Assembly: GCA_019637195.1 (NCBI GenBank)
Contig: JAHBWA010000093.1
Coordinates: 1-34,597 of the forward strand
Length of the DNA stretch: 34,597 bases
Direction of reading: 5' to 3'
DNA from: Labilithrix sp.
GTDB lineage: Bacteria > Myxococcota_A > Polyangia > Polyangiales > Polyangiaceae
Shown piece after piece: positions 28,333 to 34,597 of the stretch; the stretch's first letter is position 1, and each line of letters opens with the position of its first letter. The notes below the pieces were generated by a model. That model was given only the letters and a program-made list of their open reading frames with translations. It had not been told where the DNA came from and ran no database searches. The translations under genes were made by a program, and so were the position numbers.

Positions 28333-29556
28333 TCACTTCTGCGGAGGCCGCTTGTGGAGCGCGATGCGATCGCCGACGAACCAGAGATCGTCCGCTGCGC
28401 GAGCCCACATCGCGTAGAACGTGCTCGTGACGGGGGCCTTGCCGACGGAGATGCGGGGGAGGGACCACGCCGTGCCGTCCCAGTGGCGGAGGCGGCCGTA
28501 GTCGCCGACGAGCCAGAGGTCCGTCGTGGACGCTCCCCACGCAGCGCGGTGGAGGTGTGAGGGATGGACGTCGAACGTGCGCTCCTCCCATGCGAGCGCG
28601 TCGCCGCCGTCGGGATCGTGGCTGCCGCGGAGGTACGAGCCCCAGTACACGCTCACGGCGAGCACGATGAGATCTCCGCCGAGCGTGGCGCCTCCGGTGA
28701 TCCCGTCGACGTCCTCCATCTGTCCCAGGCGGGGGATCTTGGGGAGGGGAACGTCGGCGAAGGAGGTGCCTCCGGCGCCTCGGTGCAGCAGGACCCCGCG
28801 GCCTTGCTGCACCGCGTCCACGCTCGCGCCGCCGAGCCAGACGTCGCCTCGCGTGCTCGTCCAGACGGACGACAGCGCGGTGCGCTCGGGCGGGTCCACG
28901 GCGATCGCCCAGCCCCCGTCCGGGTCGGAGGACGCGCCCGAGAAGTGAAGGACGCGTCCCTCGACGACGGGCGGGAAGAACATCGGATCGACGAGGCCCG
29001 CGACGGCCCACACGTCGTCGCTGCTCCTCCCCGCGATCGAGCGGACCGGGACTCCGTCGAGCGCCGGGATCGGCGCGGGGGTCCACACGAGCGCGTCCGA
29101 GCTCGGACCCTGGCCGTGCAAGAGCCCGCGATCGCCTCCCACCCAGATATCCGTCGGGCCGCTCCCCCAGATCGCGAAGAGGGCGCCTGCGTTCGAGTGA
29201 CGGATCTGCCAGCGTTCGCCGTCCCAGCGGAGGATGTCTCCCTGCTCGCTGACGGCCCACAAGGTGCCCTGGTCGTCGCCCCACGCGCCGCGGAGCGTCT
29301 GGTTCGGCGGGAGGACCGTGTGACAGAAGCCGTCGGCCGAGCATCGTTCGGACGCGTCGGCGTCCGCGTCGTTCGCATCTCCTCCGGCGTCGTCGTCGGG
29401 CGCATCCGCGTCGAGGCCGGGCGCGTCGGTCTCTGCGCCGGCGTCGTCGGCCGTCCCCGGTGACGTCGCATCGTCCGAGCCGTCGCACGCGGCGATGCCG
29501 GTCGTCGCGATCGCGACGGCTGCCGCCAGCCCGCCGCCGAGCCAAGCGCGGCTCAC
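28333..29556 (-). CDS. Propeller-type lipoprotein with WGS-x-DxWxVG repeats (second copy)
   Basis: A 407-residue lipoprotein beginning at GTG 29556, which overlaps the preceding stop by 4 nt (GTGA). Signal LAAAVAIATTGIAAC, then an Asp/Ala-rich linker. About six blades are visible: LRGAWGDDQGTLWAVSEQG, LFAIWGSGPTDIWVGGDRG, VRSIAGRSSDDVWAVAG, LSSVWTSTRGDVWLGG, RAAWGASTTDLWLVGDYG and FYAMWARAADDLWFVGDR. Each pairs a xWGS strand with a D-x-W-x-V-G strand, and a few have a trailing W-DG-x-W. Paralogous to the neighbour at 29553. These repeats are frequent in myxobacterial surface lipoproteins; no ligand is known to me. Confidence 0.9.
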   Translation of the reverse strand: MSRAWLGGGLAAAVAIATTGIAACDGSDDATSPGTADDAGAETDAPGLDADAPDDDAGGDANDADADASERCSADGFCHTVLPPNQTLRGAWGDDQGTLWAVSEQGDILRWDGERWQIRHSNAGALFAIWGSGPTDIWVGGDRGLLHGQGPSSDALVWTPAPIPALDGVPVRSIAGRSSDDVWAVAGLVDPMFFPPVVEGRVLHFSGASSDPDGGWAIAVDPPERTALSSVWTSTRGDVWLGGASVDAVQQGRGVLLHRGAGGTSFADVPLPKIPRLGQMEDVDGITGGATLGGDLIVLAVSVYWGSYLRGSHDPDGGDALAWEERTFDVHPSHLHRAAWGASTTDLWLVGDYGRLRHWDGTAWSLPRISVGKAPVTSTFYAMWARAADDLWFVGDRIALHKRPPQK

Positions 29557-30767
29557 CGGCGCCCTCCCGGCTTCTTGTCGCGGGAGAGGCGGAGCACGCC
29601 GCGGTCACCCACGATCCACACGTCGGACCGGCTGCTGCCCCACACCGCGAAGAGATCGGGCAACGGCTCGGCGTCGAAGGCGGCCGTCGAGAGCTCCCAG
29701 CGCGTGCCGTCGAAGTGGAGGATCGTACCGCCGTCGCCGACGGCCCACACGTCGTCCGGTGCAGAGCCCCAGAGGCCGCGCAGGCCCTGCGTCGTCGGTG
29801 ACGCGACGATCTCCCAGCGGGTCGCGCCCGGTCGGAGGCGGCGGAGGGTCCCCTTACGGCCGGCGGCCCACACGTCGCCGCCCTTGGTGCCCCACACCGC
29901 GCTCAGGATCGCGTTCGACTGGGTGTCGAGCTCGCGCCACGACGGGACGGAGCCCGCGGCCGCGCCGCTCGTGTGGAACGCGCGCCCTCGGCTGACGACC
30001 GACTGCGTGCCGTCGTCGTGCATGACGAGCTCGTCGTCGCCGCCGACGGCCCACACGTCGTCGGAGCGGCTGCCCCAGAGGCTCCGGATGGTCACGCGAT
30101 CCGCTGGCTTGCCGATGGACATGTTCTCCCAAGCCGCGGCGCCCTGAGCGCCGCTCCGCCAGCCGTGCGCGTGCTCGTAGCCGTCCCAGTCGAGCGGCAC
30201 GGCCTCTCCGCCGATCCAGACGTCGGTCGCGGAGGTCCCCCAGATCGCGTGCGTGAGCGTCGTCACGTGCGTCACCACCTGCGGGATCTCCGGCGCCCGG
30301 TCGAACGTCGCGCCGCCGCCGCGGTAGCCCGCGCCGTGCAGGACCAGCGCGGGCGTGCTCACGATCCACACGTCCGTCGGCCCGCTGCCCCACACGCCGC
30401 GGAGCGTCTGCTTCGTGCCGGAGGGGATCGTCTGCCAGTCCGACCCGTTCCAGTGCACGATCGTCCCGCTCGAGCCGACCGCCCAGACGTCGTCCTCGCC
30501 GGAGCCCCAGATCGCGGTGAGCGCGTTCCGCGCGTCGATGCCGCCGGAGGCGACCGGGCAGAAGGCGGCCTCGTCGCACCCGAGCGCGCCGGACGCGTCG
30601 GCGTCCGCGGTCGCGTCCCCGGCGTCTTCTCCGGCGTCGCCCGCGCCCGCGTCCTCGCTCGGCGCCGGCTCGCCTCCCGAGTCGGCGCAGCTCGCGAACG
30701 TGGGGACGAGCAGCAGCGCCGTGACCGACGCGAGCGCCGTCGCGCGCGCGTGGCGCGTCGTGTTCAT
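29553..30767 (-). CDS. Seven-repeat WGS-DVWAVG propeller, predicted exported lipoprotein
   Basis: A 404-residue protein, ATG at 30767 overlapping the previous TGA by 4 nt. Signal ATALASVTALLLVPTFASC; the residue before the Ala-Ser-Cys is Phe, so the lipobox is weaker than in neighbours. After an Asp/Ala linker seven repeats follow: LTAIWGSGEDDVWAVGSSG, LRGVWGSGPTDVWIVST, THAIWGTSATDVWIGG, IRSLWGSRSDDVWAVGG, LSAVWGTKGGDVWAAGRKG, LRGLWGSAPDDVWAVGDGG and LFAVWGSSRSDVWIVGDRG, about 50 residues apart. This fits a seven-bladed propeller. The repeats are more regular than in the downstream paralogue. Confidence 0.92.
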   Translation of the reverse strand: MNTTRHARATALASVTALLLVPTFASCADSGGEPAPSEDAGAGDAGEDAGDATADADASGALGCDEAAFCPVASGGIDARNALTAIWGSGEDDVWAVGSSGTIVHWNGSDWQTIPSGTKQTLRGVWGSGPTDVWIVSTPALVLHGAGYRGGGATFDRAPEIPQVVTHVTTLTHAIWGTSATDVWIGGEAVPLDWDGYEHAHGWRSGAQGAAAWENMSIGKPADRVTIRSLWGSRSDDVWAVGGDDELVMHDDGTQSVVSRGRAFHTSGAAAGSVPSWRELDTQSNAILSAVWGTKGGDVWAAGRKGTLRRLRPGATRWEIVASPTTQGLRGLWGSAPDDVWAVGDGGTILHFDGTRWELSTAAFDAEPLPDLFAVWGSSRSDVWIVGDRGVLRLSRDKKPGGRR

Positions 30768-31984
30768 TGTGGGCCTCCGGCATCGCACTCGACCTCGAGG
30801 CAGACGCCGGCGATGCAAGGCTGTCCGGCCGCGGCGTTGCAGCGGTTGCCGCAGGCGCCGCAGTTCGCCCCGTGGATCATCAGGTTCGTCTCGCACCCGT
30901 CGAGCGGGTTGTCGTTGCAGTCGGCCCAGCCGGGCGCGCACTCGTAGGTGCACATGCCCTTCGCGCACGTGGCGCGCTGGTGCGCCTCTTCCTGCGCCGG
31001 GCAGCGGTATCCGCACGCCCCGCAGTGCTCGGGATCGCCCGTGACGTCCGCGCAGATCGGGTAGTCCGGGGTCCCGCACAGGGTCTCGTTCGGCTTGCAG
31101 ATGCACTGCACGATGCCGAAGACCTCGCGGCAGATCTGATCGGGGTCGCACGCGATCCCGCAGCCGCCGCAGTTGCTCGTGTCCTGCGCCATGGGCCCGA
31201 CGTCGACCTCGCAGCCGTCGGAGCCAGGCGCCTCGAGATCGCCGTTGCAGTCGAGCCAGCGCGAGTGGTGATCGCTCACGCAACGGAGCTTGTCGCACTC
31301 TCCGCCGACGCAGCCGTATTCGGAGTTCGGAGGAGGCGCCGCGCCGTCGGGAGGCGAGCAGCGGTTTTCGCAGGCGCCGCAATGCGCGCTGCTCCCCTGG
31401 AGATCGACGCAAGAGCTTCCGCACTCGGTCGTTCCGGTCGGGCATCCGCAGGCGCCGAACCGGCAGCGCACGCCCGGTGGGCACGCGACGCCGCACGCGC
31501 CGCAGTTCTCGGGATCGTCGAGGACGGAGACCTCGCAGCCGTCCTCGAGGCGGCCGTTGCAGTCCTTGAAGCTCGGATCGATGCACTCGGCGACGCACTC
31601 GCCGTTCACGCACGACGACCTCATCTGCAAGACGTCGTAGACGGGACACGTCGTGCCGCAGGACCCGCAGTGGTCGTTGTCCGTGGAGAGGTCGTGCTGG
31701 CACTCGTACACGGGCTCGGAGCCGTCTTCGGAGGCGCACGTGGCGTACGGGGCCGGGCACTCGGTACCGAGACAGAGCAGACGGGGCTGGTCGGGGAGTG
31801 ACGCGTCGTCACCGTCCGCCACCGGCGTGAAGCTCGGCGGAGTGGACGCGTCCGTCTCGGGGCGTGTCCCGACGTCGAGCGAAGACTCGGCGCAGCCAGC
31901 CGCCAGCGCGGCACCTGCCGCGAGGAAGAACGCGGCGATGCCGAGGCGCCGCACGCGGAGGGGCAGGCGCAGGTCACGGTTCAT
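30764..31984 (-). CDS. Cys-rich lipoprotein with six NCGxCGxxC-type repeats
   Basis: A 406-residue lipoprotein, ATG 31984 (GGAG just upstream), overlapping the previous gene by 11 nt. Signal RRLGIAAFFLAAGAALAAGC. Six Cys repeats: NDHCGSCGTTC, PENCGACGVAC, SAHCGACENRC, TSNCGGCGIAC, PEHCGACGYRC and GANCGACGNRC, mostly preceded by DxxxDGCE-like calcium-type loops (FKDCNGRLEDGCE, WLDCNGDLEAPGSDGCE, WADCNDNPLDGCE). Such modules form small disulfide knots on the surface of myxobacteria. Role and ligand unknown; it is placed directly after the sigma/membrane-protein pair. Confidence 0.92.
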   Translation of the reverse strand: MNRDLRLPLRVRRLGIAAFFLAAGAALAAGCAESSLDVGTRPETDASTPPSFTPVADGDDASLPDQPRLLCLGTECPAPYATCASEDGSEPVYECQHDLSTDNDHCGSCGTTCPVYDVLQMRSSCVNGECVAECIDPSFKDCNGRLEDGCEVSVLDDPENCGACGVACPPGVRCRFGACGCPTGTTECGSSCVDLQGSSAHCGACENRCSPPDGAAPPPNSEYGCVGGECDKLRCVSDHHSRWLDCNGDLEAPGSDGCEVDVGPMAQDTSNCGGCGIACDPDQICREVFGIVQCICKPNETLCGTPDYPICADVTGDPEHCGACGYRCPAQEEAHQRATCAKGMCTYECAPGWADCNDNPLDGCETNLMIHGANCGACGNRCNAAAGQPCIAGVCLEVECDAGGPQ

Positions 31985-32765
31985 GGGTCTCGTCTCCTTC
32001 CAACGCACGCTCGAGCGGGGCCGAGAGCACGCCGCGCGGGTGCTGCTCGCGGAACGTGGTCGTGCGGCTCCGCGCTTGCGCCACGTCTCCCGTCTCGACG
32101 AGGGCCTGGATCCAGAGGCGCTCGCGCTGCTGCGCGAGCTGTCCGTTCGGGTAGCTCGCTTCGTGATCGGCGAGCAGCCGGAGCGCCTCGTCGTGATGAC
32201 GCCTCGACATGGCGGCGCGTGCGGCGTCGACGAGGCGAAGCTCTCCCGCCAGATCGAGCGAGCTCGTGCCTGCGCTCGGCGCTCCGCTCGGCGAGGGGGC
32301 GTAGGCCGTCGCGCGGGCGCTCGGCGTCGCGAGCTCGGCGCGCGGGGCGCGCTTCGTGGGGGACGGAGCCGGCGAGGGGAGCTCATCGACGGAGACCGTG
32401 GGGAGCACGAGCGCCCGCTCTCCGGGCTCGTCGGGCGGCGCGGCGTGCAGCGGGGCCGCGATCGAGGGGCCCGTCTGGGCGACCGCGGACGGCGGGAGCG
32501 GAGCCTCGAGCGGAGATCGCATCGTGGTCGCGATCGCGGCCGTGACCGCCAAGCAGCCCACGACCATCGCCGCCGGTGACCGGAGCTGCGCTGCGAGGCC
32601 GCCCTGCGCCGCCGTGGCGCTCGTCGTCTGGAGCTTGGCTTCGACACGCGCGAGGAGACGCTCGCAGGCGGCGTCGTCGAACGTGGGATCGCCGGCGTCG
32701 TGCCGTCGCGCGCGCGCGAGCAGCGCGCGGAGCTCCGGATCGAGCGGCTCGAGATCGATCGTCAT
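31974..32765 (-). CDS. Single-pass membrane protein, candidate anti-sigma factor
   Basis: A 263-residue protein translated from an ATG overlapping the sigma-factor stop by 4 nt. The cytoplasmic N-terminus (residues 1-60) is charged and helical (LDPELRALLARARRHD, DDAACERLLARVEAKLQ) but lacks the HxxxCxxC zinc motif. One transmembrane segment lies at ~67-85 (PAAMVVGCLAVTAAIATTM). A Pro/Ser/Ala-rich linker follows, and then a helical periplasmic end with TPR character (ELRLVDAARAAMSRRHHDEALRLLADHEASYPNG). Its position directly after an ECF gene, and the membrane layout, fit an anti-sigma factor; that is inference, since no known anti-sigma domain is certain. Confidence 0.85.
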   Translation of the reverse strand: MTIDLEPLDPELRALLARARRHDAGDPTFDDAACERLLARVEAKLQTTSATAAQGGLAAQLRSPAAMVVGCLAVTAAIATTMRSPLEAPLPPSAVAQTGPSIAAPLHAAPPDEPGERALVLPTVSVDELPSPAPSPTKRAPRAELATPSARATAYAPSPSGAPSAGTSSLDLAGELRLVDAARAAMSRRHHDEALRLLADHEASYPNGQLAQQRERLWIQALVETGDVAQARSRTTTFREQHPRGVLSAPLERALEGDETHEP

Positions 32766-33319
32766 CGCGGGCTCCGAGCGCGGAGGCGCGTGACCTGCTC
32801 ACGGAACTCCTCGCGCGCTGTGCGAAGGCGCGAGTAGACGGTGTTGACGGGGATCGCCAGCGTCTCGGCGATCTCTGCGACTGTGAACTCTTCGAGGTCG
32901 TACATGACGAAGACCGGGCGGCGTTGAGGATCGATCCCGTCGAGCGCGGCGAGGACGAGCCGGCGGTCCTGGTCGGCCGCGAGCTCGTCATCGGGGAGCG
33001 GACGATCGGCGGCCGTCTCCGGCGCCGTCTCCTCCTGCACCTGGAGTCGATGGCGCGCGAGGCGCCGGTGGGCGGCGGCGGCGCGGAGGCAGAAGCCGAA
33101 GAGCCACACGCGGAGAGGGCGCGACGGATCGTACGTGTCGAGCTTGCGATGAACGGTGACGAAGACGTCTTGAGCGACGTCCTCGACGTCTCCGTCGCGC
33201 ACCCCGAGCCTCCTGAGGGTCAGGCAGACGAAGCGGAAGTGCTCCCGGAACACCGGACGGAAATCCGGGATCGAGCGACGCTCGACCGCGGGTGGTACGA
33301 GCACGCCCGAAGCAGCCAA
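32762..33319 (-). CDS. ECF RNA polymerase sigma factor
   Basis: A 185-residue ECF-family sigma factor. Region 2 spans FRFVCLTLRRLGVRDGDVEDVAQDVFVTVH to LRVWLFGFCLRAAAAHRR (core binding and -10 recognition). Region 4 is LDGIDPQRRPVFVMYDLEEFTVAEIAETLAIPVNTVYSRLRTAREEF (-35 recognition). Region 3 is absent, as usual for ECF factors. Start uncertain: TTG 33319 or GTG 33304, and neither has a clear ribosome-binding site, so translation may be modest or coupled to the gene upstream, whose stop is 32 nt away. It heads the presumed regulon operon and probably autoregulates it; no consensus promoter could be verified. Confidence 0.93.
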   Translation of the reverse strand: MAASGVLVPPAVERRSIPDFRPVFREHFRFVCLTLRRLGVRDGDVEDVAQDVFVTVHRKLDTYDPSRPLRVWLFGFCLRAAAAHRRLARHRLQVQEETAPETAADRPLPDDELAADQDRRLVLAALDGIDPQRRPVFVMYDLEEFTVAEIAETLAIPVNTVYSRLRTAREEFREQVTRLRARSPR

Positions 33320-33351
33320 CGCTGGGTATTGCCGTCAGCCCGTCGGGTTCA

Positions 33352-34362
33352 TCAGAAAATCGTGATCCTCCAGGTCAGGCCGGCCTCTCCGCCCGCCGAG
33401 GGCGCCTTCCAGAGCAGCTCGTCGCCGATGTGCAGCGTGGTGCGGAGCAAGGGCGCGAGCACCCCCACGTGCAGGACGACGGCGAACGGCTCCGCACGGA
33501 CGAGCTCGATCGCGCCGCGTACGCCGAGGGCCGCGTAGAGCGCGCGGGTCGAGCGGCTGAGGAGCGAGCCCGTCCCCGAGGCGCGGAAGTCACCGAGCGC
33601 CGCGACGGCGCACGCCTCGAAGCGCGCGATCCGCCGGCAAGGGGTCACCGTCACGAACGCGAGCGCCGCGCGCGCGCCGCCACCGCGTGGCGAGGAGATC
33701 GCGGCGGGGAGGAACGCCGAGGCCTCGAGGCCGGCGCTCCAGTCGCCGAGCTCGATCGCGGCTCCGGCGGCCGAGCCTGCCGCCGGCGATGGGAGGACGC
33801 CGTAGCTCACGAGCGCCGCTGCGCGTGAGGCGACGCGGACGCGCGACGGCGGCCTCGGCGGCGCCTCGACCGCGGGCGGGTCGTCGGCGATCGCGGGCGG
33901 GGCGCCGGTCGACGGGCTCGGCGCCCCGCGTCGATCGAGGGTCCGTTCGATCGCGAGGCCGGCTGCGAGCGCGGCGGCCACGCCGAGCGTCCGGCACTCG
34001 TCGTCGGACGCGATCAGCTCCTGGACGGGCTCGTCCTCGCGGATGTCCTCGTCGATGACGATCGTCGCGCGGAGCTGCGTGGTGCCCGCCGCGCGAGCGA
34101 TCCCGATCGCGACGCGCACGGCCTGCTCGGTCCCGATCTCGAGGATCGTCCCGGGCGGTGAGCGTTCGGTGACGGCGGTGAGCAGCTCTCGTTCGGAGAG
34201 GCAGCCCGGGACGTCGGCGGGCGCGCTGTAACGCAGCTCGATCGCGGACGGCGCCGCCGCCGCGGTCGCCGCGGTCGCGAGCGAACCCCCGAGCACAGCG
34301 CCCGCGACGAGGGCTCTGCGAAGACATCCGGTCGTGCTCACGCGCCTCGTCGGCTCACGCAT
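33352..34362 (-). CDS. Exported outer-membrane beta-barrel-like protein
   Basis: A 336-residue protein with a signal (GAVLGGSLATAATAAAA). Residues ~40-130 form a small alpha/beta domain (IELRYSAPADVPGCLSERELL, LRATIVIDEDI, CRTLGVAAALAAGLAIE), a Pro/Ala-rich linker spans ~145-175, and the C-terminal ~160 residues alternate strands typical of a small outer-membrane barrel, ending LTWRITIF with a terminal aromatic. In several myxobacterial ECF loci such a protein accompanies the sigma factor; it may be a stress-sensing partner (inferred). Start ATG 34362; the stop is 32 nt before the sigma gene, so co-transcription is likely. Confidence 0.8.
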   Translation of the reverse strand: MREPTRRVSTTGCLRRALVAGAVLGGSLATAATAAAAPSAIELRYSAPADVPGCLSERELLTAVTERSPPGTILEIGTEQAVRVAIGIARAAGTTQLRATIVIDEDIREDEPVQELIASDDECRTLGVAAALAAGLAIERTLDRRGAPSPSTGAPPAIADDPPAVEAPPRPPSRVRVASRAAALVSYGVLPSPAAGSAAGAAIELGDWSAGLEASAFLPAAISSPRGGGARAALAFVTVTPCRRIARFEACAVAALGDFRASGTGSLLSRSTRALYAALGVRGAIELVRAEPFAVVLHVGVLAPLLRTTLHIGDELLWKAPSAGGEAGLTWRITIF

Positions 34363-34442
34363 CGCGCCGCTCGCGCCGCAGCCTACGCCGCGGGCGCGCC
34401 GAACGCGACGCCCGCGAACGCCGCACGTCGACCCCGGAGACC

Positions 34443-34471
34443 GTCCTCGCCGCGCTCCGCTCGGCGAGGAC
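34443..34471 (-). terminator. Perfect 10-bp hairpin after the right-edge gene
   Basis: GTCCTCGCCG (34443-34452) and CGGCGAGGAC (34462-34471) pair over 10 bp with a 9-nt loop. It lies six bases beyond the stop of the minus-strand gene at the right edge and upstream of the block at 34362. It may insulate the two. No T-tract follows. Confidence 0.6.
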
Positions 34472-34477
34472 CGCGTG

Positions 34478-34597
34478 TCAGTGAGCCTTCTTCATGTCCC
34501 CGAGGATGCGCGTGCTCTCGTCCACCCACAGGTCGCGCGCGAGGGTGTCCTTCCATTGGTCGAGGCGCTTCTGGGTGCGCGCGTCGGCCGCGGGCGC
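34478..34597 (-). CDS. C-terminal end of a protein, possibly S41 (C-terminal processing) peptidase
   Basis: The last 39 residues and TGA of a gene that runs out of the right edge: APAADARTQKRLDQWKDTLA then RDLWVDESTRILGDMKKAH. The W-x-x-x-L-x-R-D-x-W-V-x-E-x-x-x-I-L-x-D pattern is familiar to me from the C-termini of deltaproteobacterial-type S41 carboxy-terminal processing proteases, but with only this fragment the assignment is tentative. A strong hairpin follows the stop. Confidence 0.55.
   Translation of the reverse strand, partial: APAADARTQKRLDQWKDTLARDLWVDESTRILGDMKKAH

Overview
The window is very GC-rich (codon third positions almost always G or C). Its gene content points to a myxobacterium (Myxococcota, probably Polyangiales; inferred from content, not proven). 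That content includes many Cys-rich lipoproteins, FHA and Ser/Thr-kinase signalling proteins, a PEGA/TPR protein, a protease with a MYXO-CTERM-like tail, an AAA+ protein of the sigma-54 activator type, and Asp/Ala-rich linkers after the lipobox. No rRNA, tRNA, CRISPR array, transposase or phage gene was seen.

Layout. 1-2276: 3' part of a subtilisin-like protease with PKD-like repeats. 2369-2872: small hypothetical protein. 2891-3071: 72-bp tandem repeat with hairpins. 3103-4305 (-): recA, with a promoter whose spacer is a LexA-box-like palindrome. 4455-5174 (-): thioredoxin-fold lipoprotein. 5413-6537 (+): FHA protein. 6748-8540: two Cys-containing lipoproteins. 8756-9493 (-): metallophosphoesterase. 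9737-12189: two unrecognised genes. 12410-16151 (+): three genes joined by 4-nt overlaps (PEGA/TPR protein, receptor-like lipoprotein, trypsin-like protease). 16066-18375 (-): two small Cys-rich lipoproteins followed by a Ser/Thr kinase. 18664-20055 (-): FHA-AAA+-HTH protein without a GAFTGA loop. 20168-22389: three more lipoproteins. 22499-23386 (-): APH-like phosphotransferase. 23697-24581 (+): N-terminally truncated IgGFc-binding-like gene. 25030-34362 (-): the most striking block. 34478-34597 (-): end of a further gene.

The block at 34362-25030 reads, in transcription order: exported beta-barrel-like protein, ECF sigma factor, single-pass membrane protein (candidate anti-sigma), Cys-rich lipoprotein with six NCGxCGxxC-type repeats, a seven-repeat WGS-x-DVWxVG propeller protein, a related propeller lipoprotein, a seven-repeat RCC1-like propeller lipoprotein, and an IgGFc-binding-like lipoprotein. 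Five successive junctions from the sigma factor to the RCC1-like gene are overlaps or a 10-nt gap. I infer one ECF-controlled operon that builds a set of surface-anchored, repeat-rich proteins. This is the best candidate for an undescribed system.

A second theme is local tandem duplication between genes: 72-bp (2891-3071), 66-bp (6511-6640), about 47-bp (23391-23576), 29-bp (24992-25064) and 44-bp (26811-26984) units. Three of the arrays include the start or stop of the adjacent gene inside the repeated unit.
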